Below are positions 33,833 through 41,879 of a stretch of 64,000 nucleotides of DNA, piece by piece. The stretch's first letter is position 1. Each line of letters opens with the position of its first letter. Made by a program: the position numbers and the translations under genes. The notes under the pieces were generated by a model. The model was given only the letters and a program-made list of their open reading frames with translations. It was not told where the DNA came from and made no database searches. Source of the DNA: Kallotenue papyrolyticum (GTDB taxonomy: Bacteria; Chloroflexota; Chloroflexia; Chloroflexales; Kallotenuaceae); contig NZ_JAGA01000001.1 in assembly GCF_000526415.1 (NCBI RefSeq), positions 372,001-436,000 of the forward strand, given 5' to 3'.

Positions 33833-35351
33833 CGGTTCTCCCAGCGCCTGGCGCGGCGTGCCCGTCGCGGGCATCAAGCCTGTACAGCAGCACCCGGCGC
33901 GGGCCGACCTCCAGCCGGGCCAGCAGCTGCGCGCGCCGCAGCAGCGCAGGATAGTGCCGCGCCAGGTAATCATCGGGATTGCCGGCTTCCACCAAGGCAT
34001 AGCGCGCGCCAAGGGTTTCCACCGGATGCCGATCGTTGGCCAGTCCGTCGATCAACGGCGCGCATGGGCGCGTATGCGCCAGACTCAGGCCGCAGGCATG
34101 CACGCCCAGGATCAGCTCGCCGGGCGGCACCAGGCGTTCCACGCTCTGCCCGGCCGCGATTAGCGTGGCGCGCGCCGTAAGCGCCCATTGCGCGTACCAC
34201 CAACCGCTCCACAGCAGACTTAGGCCCAGCAGCGCCGCCGGCCAGCACTGCTGTAGGCGGGGTAGTCGGTGATGAGAACTATGATTATCGGCAATCGTGC
34301 ACCAGAGCGCCAGCAGGACCAGCGCGGGCACCAGCCAGACGAAGTAGCGCGGCGGATGGTAGGGCAGCGCCAGCAGCGGCGCGCCACAGCCCAGCCAGGC
34401 CAGTCCCAGCACCACGGCCGGCGGCAGCACGCCGCGGCGCAGATGCCACAGGGCACGTCCGGCGCCGAGCAAGCCCGCGACCAGCAGCACCGGTGTCTGC
34501 CCGACAATGAAGGGCGAACGCAGGCTAGCCCACACGTGACGCGCGGCAGCGTCGAGGCCATGGGGCATGCGCTGCGCTGCATAGAAGGCTGCCGCAGCAT
34601 CCAGCGCCGCGCGCTGGGGCAGATACCAGAGCAGCGCATAGGCCAGCAGCGCCAGTCCCAGCCCTGCCAGATAGCCGGCGCCGATCAGCAGGCGTTGCCG
34701 CCGCGCCGCCGCCACGATCAGCAGCGCCAGCAGCGGCGCGGGCAGCCACAGCAGCGCCAGCGACTTCCAGACCCAGGCGACGCCCGCACACACCCCAGCG
34801 AGCACGGCCCAGCGCGCGCCCTGATCGAAGGCCTTGCGCCAGCAATAGGCAGCCAGCGTCAGCCAGCAGACCAGGCCGGGCTCCAGTAGGCCCAACCGGC
34901 TGTACTGAATCCAGAAGTAGTCGAAGGCCCACAGCGCCGCGCCAAGCGTCGCCAGGCGCGCGCCCCACTCGCGCCGCAGCAGCAGCCAAAAGCTCGCCAG
35001 CGCCGTCAGCGCCAGCGCGATGCTGGTCAGGCGCAGCGAGACGTAGCTCACCCCCAGCGTCCGAAAAGCGGCCAGCGCCAGCAGGTCCCACAGCGGACTG
35101 ACCAGGCGGTTGTTCCAGCCATCCTGTGGCGGCGCATGCCAGAGCGCATAGCTGCGTGCCACGTGGCTGTACAGCCCTTCATCGGTCCAGGGCGCGCCAC
35201 TCCACGAGAGCGAGGCCGGTGCATCCGCCGTCAGCCACAGCAGCCGCGCCAGCAGCGCGCCGATCAGCACGCTCGCCAGGCCGGCAGCACCACCCACGCG
35301 CGTCCACACCCGTCCCCGCAAGCGTGACGCGGCCAGCCTCCCTTCAACCAT
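33819..35351 (-). CDS. GT39/GT83-like integral membrane glycosyltransferase
   Basis: 510 residues with about 10-12 predicted transmembrane helices. The first extracellular loop contains WSGAPWTDEGLYSHVARSYA, the acidic DE motif of GT-C glycosyltransferases (ArnT and protein O-mannosyltransferase relatives), and the second a QYSRLGLLEPG stretch. Such enzymes transfer a sugar from a polyprenyl-phosphate donor on the outer face of the membrane. It overlaps the uridine kinase start region by one codon (ATGA). Donor and acceptor are unknown. Confidence 0.78.
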   Translation of the reverse strand: MVEGRLAASRLRGRVWTRVGGAAGLASVLIGALLARLLWLTADAPASLSWSGAPWTDEGLYSHVARSYALWHAPPQDGWNNRLVSPLWDLLALAAFRTLGVSYVSLRLTSIALALTALASFWLLLRREWGARLATLGAALWAFDYFWIQYSRLGLLEPGLVCWLTLAAYCWRKAFDQGARWAVLAGVCAGVAWVWKSLALLWLPAPLLALLIVAAARRQRLLIGAGYLAGLGLALLAYALLWYLPQRAALDAAAAFYAAQRMPHGLDAAARHVWASLRSPFIVGQTPVLLVAGLLGAGRALWHLRRGVLPPAVVLGLAWLGCGAPLLALPYHPPRYFVWLVPALVLLALWCTIADNHSSHHRLPRLQQCWPAALLGLSLLWSGWWYAQWALTARATLIAAGQSVERLVPPGELILGVHACGLSLAHTRPCAPLIDGLANDRHPVETLGARYALVEAGNPDDYLARHYPALLRRAQLLARLEVGPRRVLLYRLDARDGHAAPGAGRTDVSP

Positions 35352-36025
35352 CAGCCCAGATCATCCGGCACTGTCAGGCCCGCCACGGTCGGTTGCTGCG
35401 CACCATGGGCCGCCAGCATGCCTTCGATACGCGCCACAACCATGTCGATTGCGATTGAATTTAGGCCCCCGCGCGGAATGATGATATCGGCATAGCGCTT
35501 GGAGGGCTCGACGAACTCCAGATGCATCGGCCGCACCGTGCGCAGGTACTGATCGATCACCGACTCCAGGGAGCGCCCGCGTTCCTTGATATCACGCTGG
35601 ATGCGGCGAATAAAGCGCAGATCGGCATCAGTATCGACATAGATTTTGATGTCCATGCGCTCGCGCAGGGCACGGTCCACAAAGATCAAAATACCTTCCA
35701 GCAGGACGACCGGCTGCGGATGGACGGTGCGCGTCTCTCCCTTCCTGTTATGTCGAGTAAAATCGTAGATCGGCACTGCGACGGCGCGGCCCGCCGCCAG
35801 CGCGTCCAGGTGCTCGATCAACAGTGCGTTATCGAGCGCATCGGGATGGTCGAAGTTGACCTGGGCGCGCTCTTCCAGAGTGAGATGCGACAGATCGCGG
35901 TAGTAGGAATCGTGTTGCAGATAGGCGATGCGCGACGGCCCGACGCGCTGCAGGATCGCGCGCGAGACGGTGGTTTTGCCGGAGCCGGTACCACCGGCCA
36001 CGCCGATGATGATCGGTTTGGACAT
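35351..36025 (-). CDS. udk: Uridine kinase
   Basis: 224 residues. P-loop IIGVAGGTGSGKTTVSRAIL, then YLQHDSYYRDLSHLTLEERA, VNFDHPDALDNALLIEHLDA (uridine-binding region), VPIYDFTRHNRKGETR, VVLLEGILIFVDRALRERMD and FIRRIQRDIKERGRSLESVI. The enzyme phosphorylates uridine and cytidine with ATP or GTP in pyrimidine salvage. I start at 36025 (MSKPIIIGV); the frame upstream to 36100 crosses a likely promoter. It is coupled to the downstream membrane glycosyltransferase. Confidence 0.95.
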   Translation of the reverse strand: MSKPIIIGVAGGTGSGKTTVSRAILQRVGPSRIAYLQHDSYYRDLSHLTLEERAQVNFDHPDALDNALLIEHLDALAAGRAVAVPIYDFTRHNRKGETRTVHPQPVVLLEGILIFVDRALRERMDIKIYVDTDADLRFIRRIQRDIKERGRSLESVIDQYLRTVRPMHLEFVEPSKRYADIIIPRGGLNSIAIDMVVARIEGMLAAHGAQQPTVAGLTVPDDLG

Positions 36026-36088
36026 AGTCTCCTGAATCGGCCAGCAGCGCCGACATGCGCTGCTGGCGTATGCCTCGGTGTTGCGCTC

Positions 36089-36097
36089 ATTGTAGCA
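36089..36097 (-). promoter_or_regulatory. Extended -10 promoter element upstream of udk
   Basis: Minus-strand TGCTACAAT (36097-36089), 64 bases before the udk start. The same nine bases recur before coaBC, coaX and the AEC remnant. No clear -35 box is present, consistent with an extended -10 promoter. Confidence 0.5.
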
Positions 36098-36260
36098 CAC
36101 GCGTCGACAGAGGCAGCCTACCTGCCACTGCCGTGACGCATCGATAACCGCGCCACGCCCAAAAGGGTTTGCTCAGGCAGGACCAGGGGCTATCGGCAAA
36201 CGCTTGCCTCGCTACGTACACTACGGCAAGACGTCGTAGAAGCACACCAAAGGACCGTCT

Positions 36261-37973
36261 ATGACCACTGCAGCCCCACGACTGTACAGCGCGCTGTCGC
36301 GCTGGAAGCCCCTCCAGTCCAGCTACCGGGCCAAGATCATGCTGGTCGCCTTTCTGGGAACGCATATCCCCCTGCTAGCGCTGCTTTGCTTTTTCATCGT
36401 TTCGACCTCGCTCAGCGCCGCACAGGCGCTGCGTGTGCTGGTGGTTGCGCTCGTTGCCACGCTGCTGGGCACCGCCACGACGCTCTACGCGCTCAACCTG
36501 CTCCTGCAGCCGCTGACGCTGATCTCGCACGCGCTGCGGCGCTACCTGGAGACGCGGCAGGTACCTGTGCTGCCCAGCCACTTCCGCGACGAGGTCGGCA
36601 CGCTGATGGCCGATGCGCAACAAGCGCTGACGCAGCTCGACGAAGCGCTGCGCTACACTGCCACCTACGATCAATTGACCGGCCTGCCCAATCGCCAGAC
36701 GCTGCGCGATCGCCTGCAACACCTGTTGCTGGAGCTGGACGCACCCGATCGGGGCGTAGGCCTGCTCCTCGTGGATCTGGACGGCTTTCGGACGCTCAAC
36801 CATGTCTGGGGCCACAGCGTGGGCGATACGCTGCTGCGCATGATTGCCCAGCGCCTACGGGCCATCGCGGGCGCCGAGGACCTGATCGCGCGCGCCAGTG
36901 GCGATCAGTTCGCCCTGGTACGCGCGGGACGCCTCCACATGACGGAGCTGGTGAGGCTGGCGCAGCGCACGCAGGAGAGCCTGAGTCAGCCGTTCGAGAT
37001 CGACGGTCAGCAGATCCGTCTGAGCGGCAGCATCGGCATTGCGCTGGCGCCCACCGACGCGCGCGATGCGGACGCACTGATCAACTGCGCCGATGCCGCC
37101 GTCGATCTGGCGCGTCAGGCCGGGCGGGGCACGATCCACTTCTATGCCGGCGACCTCAACCAGCAGATCCAGCGGCGCGTCCTGCTGGAAAGCGAGTTGC
37201 ACAACGCCCTGCAACGCCAGGAGCTGAGTGTGGTCTATCAGCCGCAGATCGATCTGCGCAGCGGTCGGATCGTCGGCGTCGAAACGCTGCTGCGCTGGCA
37301 CCACCCCCAGCTTGGCGCGATCGCGCCGGCCGAGTTTATTCCACTGGCCGAGGCCAACGACCTGATTGTGCCGATCGGCGCCTGGGTGGTGCGGACGGCC
37401 TGTCAACAGGCACGGCGCTGGCAGGAGCAAGGGCTGCACCTGACGGTCGCGGTCAACCTCTCGGCGCGCCAGTTGCGTCACCCTGGTCTGCTCGGTGATA
37501 TCACCGCCGCGCTCGAAGCGAGCGGCCTTGATCCGGCGCTGCTCCACCTGGAGATCACCGAAAGCGCGGTGATGGATAATCTCCAGCAGGCGCTGCAAAC
37601 GCTGCGCGCCCTGCGCCGCCTGGGAGTGGGCCTGGCCCTCGACGACTTCGGCACGGGCTATTCATCGCTGAGCTACCTTAAAAACTTTCCGCTCACAACG
37701 CTGAAGATCGATCGCGGCTTTGTGCGCGATGCAGGCAGCGGCGCCGACGCCGATGCCATTCTGCAGGCGCTGGTGGCGCTGGCACATAGTCTGCGCTTGG
37801 AGGTGGTCGCCGAGGGCGTGGAAACCGAGCAACAATACGCGCTGTTGCAGGCGATCGGCTGCGACCGCTGCCAGGGCCGCCTGGTGGGCATGCCCCAAAG
37901 CGCGGCCGCGATCGAAGCCCTGCTGGCGCAGCGCGAGCAGCAGGAACAGCCCCTGGCCAACACACTGGCGTAG
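36261..37973 (+). CDS. Membrane GGDEF-EAL protein with degenerate GGDEF
   Basis: 570 residues. Two transmembrane helices (about 27-50 and 57-80) joined by a short loop, a HAMP-like segment (about 82-135), GGDEF domain (about 135-298) and EAL domain (about 310-560). The GGDEF signature is SGDQF (residues 213-217), so diguanylate cyclase activity is doubtful. The EAL motif reads ETL (341-343) in VGVETLLRWHHPQ; DDFGTGYSSLSYLKNFPL and the downstream KIDRGFV are intact, so c-di-GMP phosphodiesterase activity is likely. It may use the degenerate domain as a GTP sensor. Confidence 0.9.
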   Translation: MTTAAPRLYSALSRWKPLQSSYRAKIMLVAFLGTHIPLLALLCFFIVSTSLSAAQALRVLVVALVATLLGTATTLYALNLLLQPLTLISHALRRYLETRQVPVLPSHFRDEVGTLMADAQQALTQLDEALRYTATYDQLTGLPNRQTLRDRLQHLLLELDAPDRGVGLLLVDLDGFRTLNHVWGHSVGDTLLRMIAQRLRAIAGAEDLIARASGDQFALVRAGRLHMTELVRLAQRTQESLSQPFEIDGQQIRLSGSIGIALAPTDARDADALINCADAAVDLARQAGRGTIHFYAGDLNQQIQRRVLLESELHNALQRQELSVVYQPQIDLRSGRIVGVETLLRWHHPQLGAIAPAEFIPLAEANDLIVPIGAWVVRTACQQARRWQEQGLHLTVAVNLSARQLRHPGLLGDITAALEASGLDPALLHLEITESAVMDNLQQALQTLRALRRLGVGLALDDFGTGYSSLSYLKNFPLTTLKIDRGFVRDAGSGADADAILQALVALAHSLRLEVVAEGVETEQQYALLQAIGCDRCQGRLVGMPQSAAAIEALLAQREQQEQPLANTLA

Positions 37974-38029
37974 CGGCAGCATCCGTGGCGCAGACTCTGC
38001 TCCGGTGGGCAGCAGGAGGAGCATGGGCC

Positions 38030-39010
38030 ATGAGCATGAGCAAGCGCGAACGGCTGGCCGCCGCCATCCGTGGCGACGCCACCGATCGACCACTGGCGGC
38101 GTTGTGGCGGCATTTTCCGGTGGACGATCGCGACCCGCTGGAGCTGGCCCGCTCGGCGGCGGCCTTTCAGCAGGCCTACGATTGGGATTTCGTCAAACTC
38201 ACGCCCTCAAGCCACTACAGCGTCGCCGATTGGGGCGTGGAGGTCGCCTACCAGGGCGATCCCGAAGGCACCAGCGCCTACCTGCGCCGACCGGTGAGTC
38301 GCGCCGAGGACTGGCCGCGCCTGCAGCCGTTGGACGTTCGCAGCGGCGCGCTGGCGCAAGAGCTGGAGGCGATCCGCCACACGCGCGCCCTGCTCGGACC
38401 GGACGTGCCGCTGTTGGCTACCGTCTTCAGTCCGCTGGCCCAGGCGCGCCATCTGGCGCCGCCCGGCTTTGAGATCGTCACGCTGCGCCGTCACCGCGCA
38501 GCGCTGGAAGCGGCGCTGGAGACGATCACCGCCACCACCATCGCCTTTGTGCAGGCCGCCCTGGCCGCCGGCGCGGATGGCATCTTCTACGCCGTGCAAC
38601 ACGCCTCAGCCGAGCTGCTCAGCGCGGAGGAGTATCGTAGCCTCTGCCGCCCGTACGACCTGCGCATTTTGGAGGCTGCCGCGCCAGGCACCTTCAACCT
38701 GCTGCACCTGCATGGACGCCACACCTACCTGGAGCTGGTCAGCGACTATCCGGTTCATGCGCTCAACTGGCATGATCGCGAGACCGGGCCGGCGCTGGCC
38801 GAGGGCGCACGGCGCTTCCCCGGGCTGGTCGTCGGCGGCCTGAGCCAGCAGGATCTGCTCACCGGCACCCCTGCTCAGGTGCGTGCACTGGCCCAGCAGG
38901 CGCTGGCGAGCATGGGCGGCCGGCGCGTGTGCCTGGCCACCGGTTGTGTGTTACTCACCCATACGCCCTGGAGCAACATCCGTGCGCTGCGCGCCGTAGC
39001 CCAGGGCTGA
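38030..39010 (+). CDS. Uroporphyrinogen decarboxylase (URO-D) family protein
   Basis: 326 residues with the URO-D/methyltransferase TIM barrel. Visible parts are MSKRERLAAAIRGDATDRPL, AALWRHFPVDD, YDWDFVKLTPSSHYSVADWG, AGADGIFYAVQHASAELLSA, LHLHGRHTYLELVSDYPVHA LNW and VVGGLSQQDLLTGTPAQVRA. The canonical HemE N-terminal RxPVWxMRQAGR is missing, so this is more likely a MtaA/CmuA-like corrinoid or uncharacterised relative than a haem enzyme. The start at 38030 lies nine bases after GGAGGA. No corrinoid protein gene is adjacent. Substrate unknown. Confidence 0.75.
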   Translation: MSMSKRERLAAAIRGDATDRPLAALWRHFPVDDRDPLELARSAAAFQQAYDWDFVKLTPSSHYSVADWGVEVAYQGDPEGTSAYLRRPVSRAEDWPRLQPLDVRSGALAQELEAIRHTRALLGPDVPLLATVFSPLAQARHLAPPGFEIVTLRRHRAALEAALETITATTIAFVQAALAAGADGIFYAVQHASAELLSAEEYRSLCRPYDLRILEAAAPGTFNLLHLHGRHTYLELVSDYPVHALNWHDRETGPALAEGARRFPGLVVGGLSQQDLLTGTPAQVRALAQQALASMGGRRVCLATGCVLLTHTPWSNIRALRAVAQG

Positions 39011-39014
39011 GCGG

Positions 39015-39317
39015 TTATGCCTCGCCGGGTGCCTCGAGCGGTTCCAGCACATACCAGAGCCCGGCCTGCGGCGCGTGCATTAGAAAGTGCCGGCGATCGG
39101 TCATCGCGCAGCGTGCCACCACCGCCACGCCCGCATAGCGATACGGATCGCCGCTGCGCGGACCGGCGTAGTGCGAGTGGGACTGTCCACAAAACGGACA
39201 GGCATCCACAACCCAAATCCAGCTGAAGCGCCCGGGCTCCAGGCGCGCGCGGGCTACGCGCACCAGCCGCTCACCATGCGCCGGCGTAGCGACCTCAACC
39301 TCAGGTTGGCGTTCCAT
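39015..39317 (-). CDS. Small hypothetical protein with a CxxC-His motif
   Basis: 100 residues from the ATG at 39317, which follows GAGAGGAGCCGAGC. The central segment WVVDACPFCGQSHSHYAGPR carries CxxC followed by His-x-His, suggesting a metal site, and FLMHAPQAGLWYVLEPLEAP is near the end. I do not recognise the family. It converges on the URO-D gene with only four bases between stops. Confidence 0.6.
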   Translation of the reverse strand: MERQPEVEVATPAHGERLVRVARARLEPGRFSWIWVVDACPFCGQSHSHYAGPRSGDPYRYAGVAVVARCAMTDRRHFLMHAPQAGLWYVLEPLEAPGEA

Positions 39318-39460
39318 GCTCGGCTCCTCTCCCGCAAGCCATACCCGCGTGGACGGTGAGGATGTCATAGGGGGGCGCGTCCGAGGCAAGTGTACCACAC
39401 GCCCGCCAGCGCCGGCGTAGCGCTACGCTTTCGCTCGGGAAAGAAATGTTCACAGGCAAC

Positions 39461-40129
39461 TCAGTCGGCGGTGCGCTCCCAGCGCACCACCAGTGCATCC
39501 AACGGAAGACGCTCGCGCCGTTTGGGGTCGGCGGCGGCGTAGCCCAGGGTGATCAGCGCCTGGGGCAGCAGATCGGGGTCGAGATCGAGCGTGGCGACGA
39601 CCACCTGCGGACAGAACAGCGGCGCGCACATCCAGCCCGTGTCCAGGCCGAGCTGGTAGGCTTTGAGCAACAGGTTCTGCAGCGCCGCGCCCAGGCTTTG
39701 GATCGCCATGGTGGTCTCGGCCGCCTGGCGTTCGGCGTCGGGATAGACATCCAGATCGTTGAGGTACAGGCAGGCCAGGATCAGCACCGGTGCGTTCTGG
39801 AGCCGCTGCTGCGAACGGCGTAGCCGCGCGGCGATCACCTCGGCTGGCTGCCCGTCCATGGCCAGGTTGTGCTGCCAGGCCGCGGCCATGGCTGCCGCCA
39901 GCCGCGCCTTGGTCTCGGCCCGCCGCAACACCGCAAAGCGCCAAGGCATGCGCCCATGCGGCGAGGGCGCCCAGCGCGCCGCCTCTAACACCGCCGCGAC
40001 CGCCGCGTCCGGCACGGGCCGCGCCTGGAAGCGCCGCACCGAGCGCCGCCCGCGCAGAATGGCGTCCAGCGACAGCGCGGCGCGCGACTCATCCGTCGGC
40101 GCCGCGTCAAATGGAACGTAGTCGCTCAC
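39461..40129 (-). CDS. Nitroreductase-family protein resembling the FbiB C-terminal domain
   Basis: 222 residues from a GTG at 40129. FMN-binding nitroreductase features: LRGRRSVRRFQARPVPDAAV, EAARWAPSPHGRMPWRFAVL, NAPVLILACLYLNDLDVYPD, AETTMAIQSLGAALQNLLLK, AYQLGLDTGWMCAPLFCPQV and ALITLGYAAADPKRRERLP. The APLFC and YPD-containing segments are characteristic of the FbiB C-terminal domain, which reduces dehydro-F420-0. In this genome CofE is a separate single-domain gene (48628), so this may be the stand-alone reductase. The start overlaps the SPFH gene stop as GTGA, implying coupled translation. Confidence 0.8.
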   Translation of the reverse strand: MSDYVPFDAAPTDESRAALSLDAILRGRRSVRRFQARPVPDAAVAAVLEAARWAPSPHGRMPWRFAVLRRAETKARLAAAMAAAWQHNLAMDGQPAEVIAARLRRSQQRLQNAPVLILACLYLNDLDVYPDAERQAAETTMAIQSLGAALQNLLLKAYQLGLDTGWMCAPLFCPQVVVATLDLDPDLLPQALITLGYAAADPKRRERLPLDALVVRWERTAD

Positions 40130-41163
40130 GAGGACAGGGTCGCAAGCTGCTCCAGCCACTTCTGGCGCAGGCGGTTGTAGTTCTCTTCGCTGATCTCGCC
40201 GTTGCTAAAACGCAGGTCGAGATTGTCCAGCGCCTGCTCGATCTGCGCGCGCGTCAGGGGTGCGCCGGCTGCCGGCGGCTGGGGCGTCGCCGCAGCGGCT
40301 GATGCGCTCTGCTGGCCGGCGAAGGCCTGCCCCAGCATGCCGGCCAGTCCCGCGCCCAGGCCAATGCCCGCGCCCAGGCCGATGCCCGCGCCGGCGTCGC
40401 CGCCCGGTTGCGCCGCGGCATCGCCAATGGCGCGTGCTGCTTTGAACTTCATGTAGGCATCCAGATTGCCGATCGCGCCCATGGCCGCGCGTTCGTCGAT
40501 GGCGCGCGCCGTCTCCTCGGTGGGCGAGATCGACGTCAGGTAGAAGGCGCTCAGGGCCAGACCCAGCGCTGCAAAATCGTCCTTGAGCAGACCGGCGGTG
40601 CTGACGGCGATCTCGCTGTAGAGGCTGGGCAGATCAAGCAGTGCGCGCTGCTGACTGCCCAGCACATCCGTGAAGCGCTGCACAATAATGTTGCGCAGGT
40701 AGTCCTGCAACGCCGCTGTGGTGAAGATCCCTTGCTGACCGGCCACCTGGTTGACAAACTGCGTCGGCTGCGCCACCTGGTAGGCATAGGTGCCGAACGC
40801 GCGCAATCGGGCCATGCCGAACTCCGCATCGCGCAGGGTGATCGGCTCAGGCGTCCCCCACTTCTGGTCCACGAACTGACGCATGTTGACGAAGATCACC
40901 TCGGCGGGGAAGGGCGTACGCCCGCCGGTAGCCAAGCCCAGCAACCCACTCAGGATCGGCAGGTTGTAGGTGGTGAGGGTGTGCCGTCCGGGACCGAAGA
41001 CATCCAAGGCGCGGCCATCACGGAAAAAGACCGCCACTTGGCTCTCGCGAACAATCACCTGCGATCCGAGCCGAAAATCGCCCGGCCCATCCGGCGGTTC
41101 GCGATGAATAATTTCGCGTCCGGTCTCGTCCAGAAATTCGACGACATCAATGATCCGTGCCAT
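40126..41163 (-). CDS. SPFH-domain (YdjI / virion-core-like) protein
   Basis: 345 residues. SPFH domain (about 10-240): MARIIDVVEFLDETGREIIH, VIVRESQVAVFFRDGRALDV, FGPGRHTLTTYNLPILSGLL, FVNMRQFVDQKWGTPEPITL, RDAEFGMARLRAFGTYAYQV; then an Ala/Gly-rich linker (GAGIGLGAGIGLGAGLAGML) and a C-terminal SHOCT-like segment (LDLRFSNGEISEENYNRLRQ). The Bacillus subtilis relative YdjI is encoded with YdjG, YdjH and PspA and recruits PspA to membranes. No pspA is present here. The start follows AAGGAGCGAGCC. Confidence 0.85.
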   Translation of the reverse strand: MARIIDVVEFLDETGREIIHREPPDGPGDFRLGSQVIVRESQVAVFFRDGRALDVFGPGRHTLTTYNLPILSGLLGLATGGRTPFPAEVIFVNMRQFVDQKWGTPEPITLRDAEFGMARLRAFGTYAYQVAQPTQFVNQVAGQQGIFTTAALQDYLRNIIVQRFTDVLGSQQRALLDLPSLYSEIAVSTAGLLKDDFAALGLALSAFYLTSISPTEETARAIDERAAMGAIGNLDAYMKFKAARAIGDAAAQPGGDAGAGIGLGAGIGLGAGLAGMLGQAFAGQQSASAAAATPQPPAAGAPLTRAQIEQALDNLDLRFSNGEISEENYNRLRQKWLEQLATLSS

Positions 41164-41246
41164 GGCTCGCTCCTTTATCATCGTGCTGGGTGATGCGACT
41201 ACCACCCTACCTCACCGCGCTCCCTGCCCGCGGCAGAGCGTCGTGC

Positions 41247-41843
41247 CTAGCGGTTGCGGCCCACGCCCGCCGCCGGCTCGCCGGATGGCGGGGTGGGTGT
41301 GGCCGTCTGCTGCGGCGCTCCTGGTGGAATAAACAGCTCGACGCCGCAATAGGGACACTTGACGATACCCTTGCCGACTAGTTCGCGCACGCCGCCGCAG
41401 TTGGGGCACTTGTTGCTGCCCACACGCGCCGCGTCGCTGGAGTAAAAGGTCAGACTCGACCAGTCGATATAGCCGGTGAACAAGCCCTGCTGTACTAGCT
41501 CGTAGATATCGCGCTTGATCGTCTCGCGGTCGGCCTTGAGCTCAACCATGATCACACCGAGCTGGGCCTGGCCCTGCGCCTGGATCAGGCCCAGCAGCCG
41601 CTCCTTGCGGCGCACATCGGCCAGCAGCGCCGCCTCCTGACGCCCTTTGGCCAGCAGGTAGAGCCCGACACCGCCAAAGAGCAGCAATGGGATCACGCCG
41701 AAGATGGCGATGCCCAGGATCGCGCCGGAGGTCGTCAGTTGACCGCTGCTCAGGCCCGATCCCAGCAGGGCCAGCGCCACGATGAAGATCACCGCGCCAA
41801 CGCCGATCAGGATTGCACCGATCGTTTTACCGCTTCCCGCCAT
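41247..41843 (-). CDS. Two-helix membrane protein with winged-helix-like and zinc-ribbon domains
   Basis: 198 residues. Two transmembrane helices (about 7-28 and 42-65), a helical segment (KERLLGLIQAQGQAQLGVIM, KADRETIKRDIYELVQQGLF) resembling a winged helix or PCI-type module, and a zinc ribbon with NKCPNCGG and VKCPYCGVELFIP, then a Pro/Thr-rich tail. It lies between the SPFH and DUF2207 genes. The arrangement recalls YdjG of Bacillus, which also combines a zinc ribbon with membrane helices, though the domain order differs. It may link the SPFH scaffold to the membrane. Confidence 0.75.
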   Translation of the reverse strand: MAGSGKTIGAILIGVGAVIFIVALALLGSGLSSGQLTTSGAILGIAIFGVIPLLLFGGVGLYLLAKGRQEAALLADVRRKERLLGLIQAQGQAQLGVIMVELKADRETIKRDIYELVQQGLFTGYIDWSSLTFYSSDAARVGSNKCPNCGGVRELVGKGIVKCPYCGVELFIPPGAPQQTATPTPPSGEPAAGVGRNR

Positions 41844-41879
41844 AGAGCCTCCCGCATGGTCACGTCCACACGCCAGCCA

